64,000 nucleotides of DNA, from the NCBI GenBank assembly GCA_964030785.1, contig OZ034972.1, positions 12,887,819 through 12,951,818 of the forward strand, read 5' to 3'. Shown here in pieces: positions 22,301 to 34,300 of this stretch (within the stretch, counting starts at the first letter, position 1; each line of letters begins with the position of its first letter). Made by a program: the position numbers and the translations under genes. The notes beneath the pieces were generated by a model. That model was not told the DNA's origin and made no database searches. It saw only the letters and a program-made list of their open reading frames with translations. Origin of the DNA: Siderastrea siderea. Taxonomy: Eukaryota > Cnidaria > Anthozoa > Scleractinia > Rhizangiidae.

Positions 22301-25300
22301 GAGGGATTTGTTTTTGCACGCGAACGCCTCAAATTGATGTCATAATTTACTGCTTCAAATGGCGATTTTAACGGAAGTTCGTTATTTGCATTTTTCTTTG
22401 AAATAAAAGGATATTTTGCCAAAAAAAGTATCCAGTGATTTTAGCTATACCCTAACCTATCTAACATTAAAATATGAAAGAAATCGAATTTTCCACCCTT
22501 GCCGCGTTATGTTTGATTTTTACAGACAAGCGCTCTTAATACAGTAGGTCAGTGGTTTTTAGGTTTGCGTTTAAAAATCTAGTTGGAACGTAGTGGGATA
22601 TTATTCGTTCAATGTTTATCAAAAAAAATTATTTTTGTAATACTCTTCTAGAACAATTGGATGATTATGAATTATGTTCAGTGTATAATAGTGTAGAATA
22701 GTGTAGAATAATTCTAATTGTGTAGAATAGTGTAGAATAGTGTAGTTAGTTTCTTGTACTTTTTTGTGTATTATATGGTTATAATATAATCAATATAATG
22801 AATAAAAGCATTGAAAAAAATGGTTATACCCGTACTAGTTCCAATTAAGACGTATTCGTGACTTCTTACGACCCATCAACGCACTATGAAATATAAATAT
22901 TCAAACTAACGGGGCTAAAGAAAACATAGAACCGTAAAAACAGTAAGATGATATGCTGAGAATTGAAAATTGGTTTTAAGACAAATTTAAGCCGATTATC
23001 AAATTCATATGTAACAAAAATGTTTAAAACCCTTCATGTTTACTGACTATCGCGATCTCGACAATGTCAATGAAAATGCTGACGACTTCTCATGCGCAAC
23101 ACCTCAGATATCTCGCGAAGAATCTTGATATCCATGTTATGTCATGGACGAACGAGAGCCCCTCACGGCGCTTACTAATGCATGGTTCAATTTTACGTGT
23201 TACCATCCCCCCCCCCCGGGCAACCCCGGGGACAAGTCCAGCCCTTCAGACCCGGGGGTGGGGAATTGTTTGATGCGGTCTTGTCCCGGGGGGAGGGGGG
23301 CGGGGCAAAAAAAATAACTTCATGCTGTTCTTGTAAAGTACGTCACTTCTCGGTTGACAAGATGGCGCCGGACCGCGCGGAGAAGACTGCCTATTTCCAG
23401 GGAAAATCTCTAGAATTTGTAGCAGACTGGTTAGAGAAGAATAAACGCTCAAAATTAAAATCTGTATTCGACACTGTTCGAAGGTACCTTTATTATTATA
23501 AATTGTTAAACGAATGTGTGATTGATGCGCGAATGGATGGCGTTCGTAACAAACAAAGAAATATTTGTTCAGTGTATTTATGTATAAAAATGTAAGACGA
23601 CTTATAAAATAGACTCTACATAAAAACGGACGCACGGCTTTATATTAAACAGAGATCTCAGTCCAGTGTTCTTATGAAACAAGCTAAGAAAGCCCCTCGG
23701 TAAAATGCTGCGCCTCTTGTGCGTATGCGCTAGATTTAGAATAAGACACGTGGCAAAGAACATTTCTTTACTTGCTAGCCGTATGCCAGTGCGGTTAGAG
23801 TTGTTTCTACAGTTTTCTTTTTCAAATATAGTGTTCATGTTTTTGTTATACTATACATATAGTGTATTTGTGGTCGATGAGGAGTCCCGGGGGGGGGGGG
23901 GGGGGATTGTCTCTTTCTGCGTGCCCGGGAGTGGGGAATAGACCGCCAAGGGGGGAAAAAATTGCAAATCCCCGGGGGTATGCCCGGGGGAGGGATGGTA
24001 ACAGGTAGAATTGAACCATGCATAAAGCGAAGGAATTAGTTTTTCCTATGTCATTTTCGAAAGAGGTCGATCACTTCCCGCTGAGAACCCATCTCTACCG
24101 ATTTGTGGTCTGCACATAAATTTTGTAAACACGCGCTTATGCTACCGACGTCAGATGAATTCTGGGTGGTTTTCCTCCCACGAAGAAATTTGGAAACAAT
24201 AGTAACAATACTAATAAACTCATGATGCGCAGACTTCCATAACATGTTTATGACTGCTCGAAGATTTTGGACTTGTGACCTGTCAATTACAATTGAACGT
24301 GAGTAAGGTTGAGCGTTCTGGCAACACGATTAGAGGATGGATATTGAGGAAAGATACACTCGGTCCATGGAAGCAAGTCAATTCCTTAAAAGCGGTGTGT
24401 CTTAGTTACGAATCACTTCAGAAGTCACACTTGGCCTTTTTAGCCGTAAATTTTCGATGTCGTTATGACTTCGGTTGCACTGCACCGATTCACGAAGAGC
24501 ATTCTAGCGTGAATACCCGCTTCCGGTTTCGAAGAAAGGATGTTTTTCAAGCTGCCAGTTCGCGAGCCAAACTGCCTTTATTATTAAACTGATAAAGTGG
24601 TAAAGAGGGAATTTTTAGACTATAATAACAAATAGGAGTGACACATCAGATGAACTGGCGACTTCAAAGACCCCTGACAGCTGGAGCCAACACGGAACAA
24701 TTTAAACTTATCGATTGTCTAGCGAAGGAGTGACACATCAGATAAACTGGCGGCTTGAAAGACTCCTGACAGCTGGAGCCAACGCGGAACTATTTAAACT
24801 TATCGATCGTCTAGCGAAGCATTATTCATGTGCATGCCTTTGGGTCACCTTTTTTGGGATATCTTTCCTCCATCCGCTAATCGTGTTGACATAAGGCTCA
24901 ACCTGACTCACGTTCAATTGTGATTGACAGGTCGTTGCGCCGGGTTTTAGTCACCGTACAGAAATATCAAGTCCAAAATCTTCGAGCAGCCAAAGACATC
25001 ACATCAGTTCTAGGGCGCCGCCCGTCTCAGTTGAGCTCAAGGGTGCAAAAATGTCGACTGTCCTGGTATTTATCTGCGCAGGGTGCTTAATCGTAATGTT
25101 TGCCGCACTTGCGTTGGTAACCAAGATTTACCAAGATATACTCGTGAAGTATGAGCAACCAAGAGTGCGACCACCTATTGATCGCTCAGGCCAGGCGGAA
25201 GGGAAGAACTCAAAAAACCGAAGAAAAAGCTTTTGTTCAAAAAACCGAAGACCAGTGGGAAAGAGCGTTCGCACTTCTACGCGTCATTCTCAACAAGCTT

Positions 25301-28300
25301 CAATCGACGAACAACTGAGAGTTGAGTCCCTTGACCGCACAGCAACAAAGGAGCAGAAGAAACCAAGAAGAAGGCAGCGTTTAGCTGACAACAGCATCCG
25401 TACCGCCAAGCGTCATCCTCAAGAACATGACGAATGAGGGTAGGTGCCGCTACCTTCAGTTCAGTGCAAACTCTCGCTGAGCATTATTAAACTATCAGTA
25501 CCTTTAGCTCTGGTTTAATCCGGTACAAGTTGATTATCCGTTGTTTTTTCTCGTGTTACCCAAATTTATTTATTAATTTTGTTCGCAAAATTTTGGTGTC
25601 GCGAAATCGAAAGTCACTTATTTACCGAAACAAAATTGACTTCAACAAGTTGTCCAAATTCCCTGGATCAACCACTTTTCAAAAATCACACAAGGAATTT
25701 TTGCAACATGAATAAGACACTTTAGAAAATAAATGGGCTATGGTGAGTTTAGGTAATACTTATCCTGTCCATAATCTCGACAATCTCATCTGTACTCTCG
25801 ATAATCTCATCTAATCTCCTCCATAGTCTCTGTAGAGAAGCTGATCCGACGAAGTTATGATGGAGTATTTTTTTTGTTTGTTTGTTTTATTTTTCTTTGA
25901 TACAACTTAAAAACGTATCATTTTGACTAAATGAATATTTTCTCGTTATTTGTTTTGTATGTTTTCAGTTTCACAGAAGGTTATGAAGAGTTTTGATCAC
26001 CGGACAATGGTCTGCTATGTTGCGAAAGATGGAGGATGATTCGCCTGTTCACATTTAATCCGTAGCGTTCTTTCGACAGTTTACTGGTACTGCTGATTCA
26101 CTCTGAACGAATTTATCTGTAATTGATTATAACTTAAATGAACAGAACAAAAATATTAATTGTTGTGTAATGATACTGGCTTTTGTAGAGAGCATGTCCA
26201 CAGGTAGCCCAAGCTCACTATGAGGGCAACGCATATATTAACCTGTTCCTTTTTGCACATATTATCACCTCGGCAAAATATAAGAAGTTTGTATGAAAAA
26301 TGCAACAAATACGCTTTAATTGCCATAAATGCGAAATAATTCGCAATAATAAATCGTTCACCTTGTTTTTGTGTTGTATTGATTGCTATTTAATGGCCTT
26401 TTGGAGCGATTTGATGCGTTTTGATCGAAATTAGGAGTCATTGATTATCTGAACCTAACACAAAAGCGAAGCGAAAGGTAACACACTGTCAGCCGTCACG
26501 TGACCGATTCAAAGTTGTTTTTTTGCTGTAAATCTCGAAGACCTCACGACAGCTTACATCGCCCAAAATTCTTCAGGACAACCACAGCTTTATATCGTAA
26601 CAACAAATACATACCATACAAAACTTTAAGTATAAATGCTTTTTACTATGTACTTTCATATTTCGGGAGCTTGAAAGACTAAGGTCATTCCCGTAAAAAG
26701 AAAATGGAAGACTGAACAAATGGGACCTGTCAAGCGTAACAATTTGAAGATGTTTCAGGCTAGATTATAATGTTTCCTACAAAATAATTTCCAGACTTAA
26801 TACAGTAGGTCAGTGGTTTTTAGGTTTTTAGGTTTGCGTTTAAAAATCTAGTTGGAACGTAATGAGGTATTCGGTCAATATTTATCAAAAAAATAGTTTT
26901 TGTAATACTTTTCTAGAATAATTGGATGATTATCAATTATGTTCAGTGTATTGTACTGTTGTGTAGAATAGTGTAGTCAGTTTCTTGTACTGTTTTGTGT
27001 ATTCTATATAATCAACAGAATGAATAAAAGTATTGCAAAAAGTGGTTATTCCCGTAGTACTTTCAATTAAGACGAATTCGTGACTTCTCACGACCTAAAT
27101 GAAATGTAAGTATTCGAACTACCGGGGCTAAAGAAAACATAGAATAGTAAAAACAGAAAGATGATATGCTGAGAATTGAAAATTGATTTTAAGACAAAGT
27201 TAAGCCGATTATCAAATTCTCATGTAACAAAAATGTTTAAAACCCTTCATGTTTACTGACTACCACGATCTCAACAATGTCAGTGAAAATGCTGACGACT
27301 TCTCATGCGCAACACCTCAAATATCAAGCGAAGAATCTTGATATCAAAGTTATGTCATGGACGAACGAGACACCCTCACGACGCTTCCTACCGGGGCTTC
27401 CTGTAGCGTAGGAATTAGTTTTTCTTATGTCATTTTCAAAAGAGGTCGAACACTTCCCTGAGAACCCGTCTCTACCGATTTGTGGTCTGCACATAAACAG
27501 CATAAATTTTGTAAACAAGCGTTTATAATGCTTCGCTAGACGATCGATAAGTTTAAATTGTTCCGCGTTGGCTCCAGCTGTCAGGAGTCTTTGAAGCCGC
27601 CAGTTCATCTGATGTGTCACTCCCATGCCAGCCAAACTACCTTTATTGGTCTAAAAGGGAACTTGTTATCATAGTCTAAAAATTCCTTCTTTACCACTTT
27701 ATCAGTTTAATAATACCGCATTTTCTCGATTAAACGCTGGACCCCGAATAAACGCCCGGTTCAAATAAACGCCGGGTCTACAGGGCCGAGTTCTTAATAA
27801 AGGCCCCCGGCGTTTATTCGGGGTACCGGCGTTTATTTGAGGTCCCGGCGTTTATTCGAGACGAGTATATTAAACCGAGATTATGTGTCGTAACTGCATC
27901 CTAGTTCCCTTTCTACCATTTTATTTGAATTTTATCCACCGATAATCAAACCTAAACTACCATTTACAATTGTTCTTCTGAGAAACAAATGACGCATCAG
28001 GTATCGTGTCCATTTCTTTTAATCATGGTAACTTTTCTGCGGGTTTGCCAGGATCATCTCATTTTTTCTCCAGCGGTTTCCAGCAGTTTCTCGAATCGTT
28101 CCATAATTTTGCCTTTCAGTCAGAACTCATGGAGCAGGAACCTTGACACCACTTTGTTCTCCATTGCTTGCAAAGTACGTTTGCTGTCGAGCAGTTGCCG
28201 ATACATTTTTTCCGTGTTCCACGGAGAAAAATTAACGTTGCGCATCGTTCCTGTCAGTGACGTTTTTTTTGCAAAATGACTTAACACAATGATTCACTAA

Positions 28301-31300
28301 GACAAGACAAAGTTGGTGACATTGTTTTATATTTTTAACGTTTTTGTTGAAAACCTTCAGTACTGATGATAAAAAAATGAATAGCTGAGAAAGGTCGAAA
28401 ATGCACTCAATAAATAAACGCCGGGCCCCGAATAAACGCCGGGTTCGAATAAACGCCGGGTCTACGAGGCCGAGTTTTGAATAAACGCCCCCGGCGTTTA
28501 ATTGAGAAAATACGGTAAAGGCAGTTTGGCTGGCATAGGAGTGACACATCAGATGAACTGGCGAACTGGCAGCTTGAAAAATATCCTTTCTTCGAAACCG
28601 GAAGCGGCACCCGAAGTCATAACGATATCGAAATTTTACGGCTTAAAAGGCCTAGTGTGACTTCTGAAGCGATTCGTAACTAAGACACACCGCTTATAAG
28701 GAATTGACTTGCTTCCATGGACCGAGTGTATCTTTCCTCAATATCCATCCTCTAATCGTGTTGACACAACGCTCAACCTTACTCACGTTCAATTGTAATT
28801 GAATTGTAATTGACAGGTCACCGGTGCGTTGTTGCGCCGGGTTTTAGGCACCGAACAAAAAATCAAGTCCAAAATCTTCGAGCAGTCATAAACATGTTAT
28901 GGAAGTCTGCGCATCATGAATTTCTTAGTACTGTTACTATTGTTTCCAAATTTCTTCGTGGGAGGAAAACCATCTTAGAATTCATCTGACATCAGTTGCA
29001 TTCACGTGCTTGCCTTTGGGTTTTGGGACATTCCTCAATTTCTATCGGCTAATCGTGTTGACATGTTAAAAACGCTCCTTCACTTTCTATTGTAATTGAC
29101 AGGTAACCGATGCGTTGCGCTGGGTTTTAGTCACCGTACAGAAAAATCAAGTCCAAAATCTTTGAGCAGCCAAACACGTCACATCTTTTCTAGGGCGACT
29201 CGTTCCCGTCTCAGTTGAGCTCAATTGCGCAAAAATGTCGACTGTCCTAGTCGACTGTCGTAGTCTAGCGCAGCGTTCGCGTGTTTTGTTGCGTTAGTCA
29301 GCCACGCCACACACGCGCGAAATGTGAACCGTTATATAAGCCGTTGCTTTTTTGCCACTTTCAAACCGAAGAAGGCCGAAGCCTTTCGGTCGAAACGTCT
29401 TTTTCAAGTTTTGTTTGAGAACGTTGTTTTACAATTCACTAGTCAGTGCCAGAAAGTCCATGAATGTATTAACTCATCAGTGGTTGTCTGACATCTTTGA
29501 CACAGCATCAAAGACAACTTTAGAGCACTGTTGACTGCATTTAATAAACCTTTGTCGTGCATCAACGTTCCTGAACTTTGCAAAAGATCGAATGTACCTT
29601 TGATTGCAGTCCAAACTACTTTTAAGGCCAATTTTAAGAGAACTTTTATTTGAATTCGAAGACACGTCCCGAAGGGGGGGGGGGGAACTGAACAAAGTCT
29701 TATACGGGGAGGCTCCGCCCTCATGTCCAACCCCTTACCCTTTCATATACCATTTTTGACAGAAAAGGTACCCCTTTCGTATACCTTTCATTGAAAAATG
29801 GTACCCCTTTCACACACCATTTTAAGAACACTGCGTCCCTTTTCTGAACCCTTGGAATGCAGTGATGAACGATATTAGGGGACAACAGCATTACTGAATA
29901 GGATGGTAACCAGAAAAGAATATTGTTATCTACTCGAAAATTAAAGGCCCTTTTAGATACCTAAATGACAGATTTCCCTACCCTTTCATATACTTCAGCT
30001 CGTGAAATCCCCACCCTTGTATATACCTGAAGCCTGAAAAAGGTACCCCTTTCGGGCGGAGCCTCCCTGAATAGGCCATTATAGGGAGTACCCCCCGGGG
30101 GACACGTCAAAGTGCTTCTTAGTTCTTTAAGCCTCGTTTGTGACCATTGTCTAATTTGCCATGTACAATTTAATTTTGTCAATTTTGTCCTTACAATCGA
30201 TCAAACATACAGGTCTTGAGAATAAAGAAAATGATAACCAGTTACAAAATGTCTTGATTGTTAAATAAATTCTCCCTACTTGTACTATAACAAATATTTG
30301 GAGGCCTTTGAAGAGAATATGCAAGTTGATACTTAGGCTTAAAGGGTCAATCCCATGCATACGGTGGAGACAGTCATGGCCGCCTGAGGCCATGCTAAAG
30401 GCGGTTTTTGTGTACTACAGGAAAAGGGGCTTACAAGTGTACGTTGTAGAAAAAATAACAAGTCACCTGTGTACAGCGCTCTCCTTCTATCTGCCTCGTC
30501 GACTGGAATCACGGGAAGGACTGCTTTTAAGTCGTGTTCAACCACTTGTCTATTTAACCTTGCTGTCTTTTTTGATAAATGAGTCAGAACTCGACAAGAA
30601 CCCTGGAGACGCAATCAGCGATAACATGAGTTGGCATCTTATAAAATATGAAAATTGGACGCAAGGTGTGAAGAATGTGTCGGGGGGAGGGGGACGGGCA
30701 TGTTTCAAATGCAGTGTTGCAAATCATTCGGAACTGTGTCAATAGGAAGAGCGAAACGAACTATAAAATAATGGGTCCCTGAATGGCGGCCTTGTGCGCA
30801 ACTCAACTTTCAGTCCCTAATAATTCTTCTTGCTAGCTGAACCCTATTCAGACCGGGCTTTATTGGTCTTCTGGGACCGCGGGGGGGAGGGGGGGCAGAT
30901 TCCACTCCTTAACTTTGAGAATATTAAAGCTATGACAACGAATCGTAAACGGGACAAATAGGACAAATAGTACGTCCAAGAACATTTCCGGTGAGGTCCA
31001 CAACGTCAACTGATGTCGTCATATGACGTCTCAAACGGCGGCGCCAAAATTGAACAAGAAGTGATCCAAATCAAAAAAGTAACACGAAATTGATCGAAAA
31101 AACTTAAAATTTGCTTCTGAAAAAACACTTATCAAAAAGTGGTTGCCATGTAACGTCAAAATTTATAGACATGGAACTGCTACACCAAATAGTTCCCAGA
31201 TAAATTTTAGGAAAAGTCACCAAGTTTGGTGGCTTAAGCTTGCCTATTAAAAAAGTTATAAACGTCCAAAGTCCCCCCAAGTCTGAATTGGGTTAATCAT

Positions 31301-34300
31301 CCATTTCGCGCATACCTTGCAATAAGCTGGTAAATTCAAGAAGGACATGCAACAAATGAAAATAGCAGGGAAAATTACAGAGCACAAGGCTTAGAAGAGA
31401 AAAATTGCAACTCGTTGTTTGACAGCGCATTATTATTGTTGCATTTTTGTTGGATATGCGAATGGAAATTCGTCTTTCTGGCATAACAACCCTAGAGATA
31501 TAACTAAGCAAGTTAGTGATTTATCTGCCTACACAAATCTCGTTTACGTACCGTTTTCACAATGTAAATCCATTTACTCTTGCTTTCCTTAACTATAACC
31601 ACACCTCGCCTGTCAAACAAATAAACGAAATGTTAACGCAAGATCGAGAGGGATATTACACGTCCTGAGCTGACCGATATAAAAGAAGTATAATAAGTTG
31701 CCGTTACCTAAAATAATGAAAAATGCAGACGTCGTGTTTGGTTGTTAAATCTTCCAATGGAAGGTCTCTTAGATATGGTACACTTCTGCGGGAAGAAAAA
31801 AGAAATACGGGATGCTGTCAGTTTGCAGGTATGATTTTTACAGATCCGCACTCAAACGATAAATGTATTAATTCTCTTTCCTAAATGTCATCCATTCATA
31901 TCAACATTAGTTGTGACACACCAAGTCTTCATCCGTAAGTTAAACCACGTTCTGGCTGACACTGTGTTTATGTCGGTAGAAGACACGAAGAAGACTTCTG
32001 TTCTTACGAGTGCTCGCAGTCGTTTCAACTTCAACCTTGTAAAATCCTTAATCCTTTACTGACGCTTCCATCGCTCAAAATACCCATACTACAACTTACT
32101 GATACGTCAAGTCATCACGCCTAAACTGACTTCACCTTTCTGGTTGACACCCTGTTTATATCGGTTGGTAGAAGACTATGACTTTGAAGTTAAAGTATAG
32201 AAACACAGGAGATGATATTCTTACTTTAGAAATCGAATATGTTCTGGTTCTTTTCCGGCCTCGTAACTCATAAATATATCTCGAAAATCCTACAAGAGAA
32301 GACAAAAGACATTACAAAATCAAGAAGTTCACTGTTTTCTTGTTCTTCGAAACAGTGAATGCACTCTGGATCGTTAAATCGGAAGTATCGTGGCGAGAAT
32401 TTAAGATGTCAGTAGAGACAAGGCTCACGCCTTTTTCCCCGGAGAAGGGAGGGGACCTGGTATATCCCTCGGTGTTCTAGGCGGAACGTGTAGCTCAGAG
32501 CTCTTATACCCCAGACTTCGTTTAGACAAAAGTACATACATACCCTTCTTCAGACCTAAACCGTGAAATATTTTCACCTTCTAACCAAAACAGAAAAGCT
32601 ATCTAATGCCAAATTTTAGATCAAAATTAAGACAAAGCATATCTTAATTCGTTGCACAAACATTTATCGGTTACTGAACTCACCTCCCTACAAACAGCTA
32701 ACAGAGACACCTCATCTTTGCACAAAACTGTCGCACTTCGAGTTTTGTGATGAAGCAAGGCCAGTTCCTGTAAAATGCAAATAGGTAACGATAAAGACAC
32801 TGAGTCTTCAATGAATTTGGAGGCGCTGCATGGGGTGTAGTGATTGGCGCGTGGGTTTAACTCTGGCAGTAGTAAGCCACTAACTCGTGAAGACCGTTAC
32901 CTTACACTCCCGGCCATTTATTCAATCTTTGTTGTCCTTAATTGTTTAACAAGAACAAGTAAGATTCAATTCATTGACGACTCAGTGAGTTTATTACTGG
33001 CAGTAATCCGGTTGCAAATCCAATTATTTGTAAGTTAATAACTAATCTTGGGTAAGGGCGCGGTGGTGTAGTGTTAACGCGTTGGTCTTCAGATCTGAAA
33101 ATCGGTGGTTCGACGCCCAGTCCCTGCCATCTTGTTGTTTCCTTAGACAAAAACTTTATCCCATATTGTCTCTCTCCACCCAGGTTTATAAATGGGTACC
33201 GGCGACATACTGCTGGGGGTAACCCTGCGATGGACTAGCATCCCATCCAGGGGGGAGTATCAAAACTCTCCGTTGCTTCATGCTACAGAAACCGAGTTAA
33301 GCTTCGGCTGTGGGGACCTCCATGGCTCGTGAGCGACCTTACCTTACCTAGTAACCTTCACATATAACTAATGTATTTGAGTCATCCTTGAGAAACATGG
33401 AACCTGCAACTGAGTTAGCCGGTTGCAAAAATGGCTGCAACTATTTCTGGAAATCCATAACAATTTTTGGCAATGCTACATTCAAGTCATACTGAACTCT
33501 AAAGCGTTAAATCAGACGCGCATTACAGAAACCCCCCATTTTACTTTTAAGTAAAATTAAAATCGTTTAACGACATGTGACGAGGTACATACCCCAAAAC
33601 TACTTCCCTTGCCCAACACTGCAACCGTCGTGTTCCGCTGTTCTCCGGTAACAGAATCGTTTACGAGCAGGGTTACGAGTGCTGCAAAATAAATTCTTTA
33701 TTTTATTGATTTTCTATCACCAGCCATATGAACCGCTGGAAAAAGATAAAAAGTCAACCTTCTTCTTGCCTTTTAAGGCAAGGCCACTTGTGTTTTTGCT
33801 TCGACTTATTGCCTATGTTGTCGTTCCTTCATCCTTCATAAAAGAATACATCCCATAAGATAATCATTATTTTGGTTTTATTTTACTTTGATTGGATCAT
33901 AAGAAATGAGCTCATCCCACCACTGGAAGTTGAAAATGCAGGAAATTTCCTACTTGCAATCTTAATTTTCACCATATTTCCGTGGAGCCTCCCCCCCCCC
34001 CCCCCCCCTTATAGAACTTCTTCTTGGACACCAAGACCGGTTAAAATCAAGATCGTTAATCATGGCTCTATAATATGCGAATGATCCGTTTACCTGTTCC
34101 AGACAGAATGAAATAGAAGTTCTCCGCTTTGTGTCCTTGTCTTATAATGACTCTCTTGGCCTCAAACCTGAAAATAAAACAACGTTACTCTGAATATAAT
34201 CTCTCAGACGAAAAATATGTATACCCATGTTTCGATTGCGATGCATTTTGTGTTGTATGGTCGGGGAAACAGTTTAATGCCCCCAAGTTTCATTGATGAG

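Larger units (their letters stand above)
16697..22535. mobile_element. 5.84-kb nested palindromic (foldback) transposon with TTA target duplication
   Basis: The outer ends are GAGCGCCTGTCTGTAAAAA and the complement of GAGCGCTTGTCTGTAAAAA. TTA flanks both sides (16694-16696, 22536-22538); the matching locus at 26792-26805 has CAGACTTAATACAG uninterrupted. About 0.9 kb of arm (16697-17610 against 21630-22535) is inverted and nearly identical, as is 20145-20379 against 20381-20421 plus 21406-21600. Removing a 975-bp element (20422-21396) and roughly 2.5 kb (about 17.6-20.13 kb) leaves arms of ~1.17 kb around a one-base centre at 20380. TTA duplication and GAGC ends suit a non-autonomous PIF/Harbinger-type element, but no transposase was recognised. 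Confidence 0.75.
22540..24250. repeat. Duplicated block, copy A (partner 26620-27520)
   Basis: After removing the 844-bp insertion, 22540-24130 matches 26800-27510 base by base with scattered differences. Shared landmarks are AATACAGTAGGTCAGTGG, GATGATATGCTGAGAATTG, ACCCTTCATGTTTACTGAC and TTTGTGGTCTGCACATAAA. It is the direct copy that supplies the empty sites. Further right, 24050-24600 is related to 28500-29000 in inverted orientation. Confidence 0.75.
10915..30466 (-). other. CNBD2-like intron 11, 19.6 kb, filled with transposable elements
   Basis: All sequence between exon 11 and exon 12 belongs to one intron. From low to high coordinate it holds GGAATCC-rich short repeats (11970-12070), a hairpin element (12626-12813), C/AC microsatellites (13264-13320), a LINE tail (to 13939), unassigned AT-rich DNA to 16145, then the nested transposons and duplicated blocks described separately. 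A small intron-less frame on the opposite strand (25051-25437) lies inside it. Confidence 0.8.

Noticed and set aside
30308..30745. 145-codon + frame
   Set aside because: Antisense to CNBD2-like exon 11, which is supported by phase and homology.
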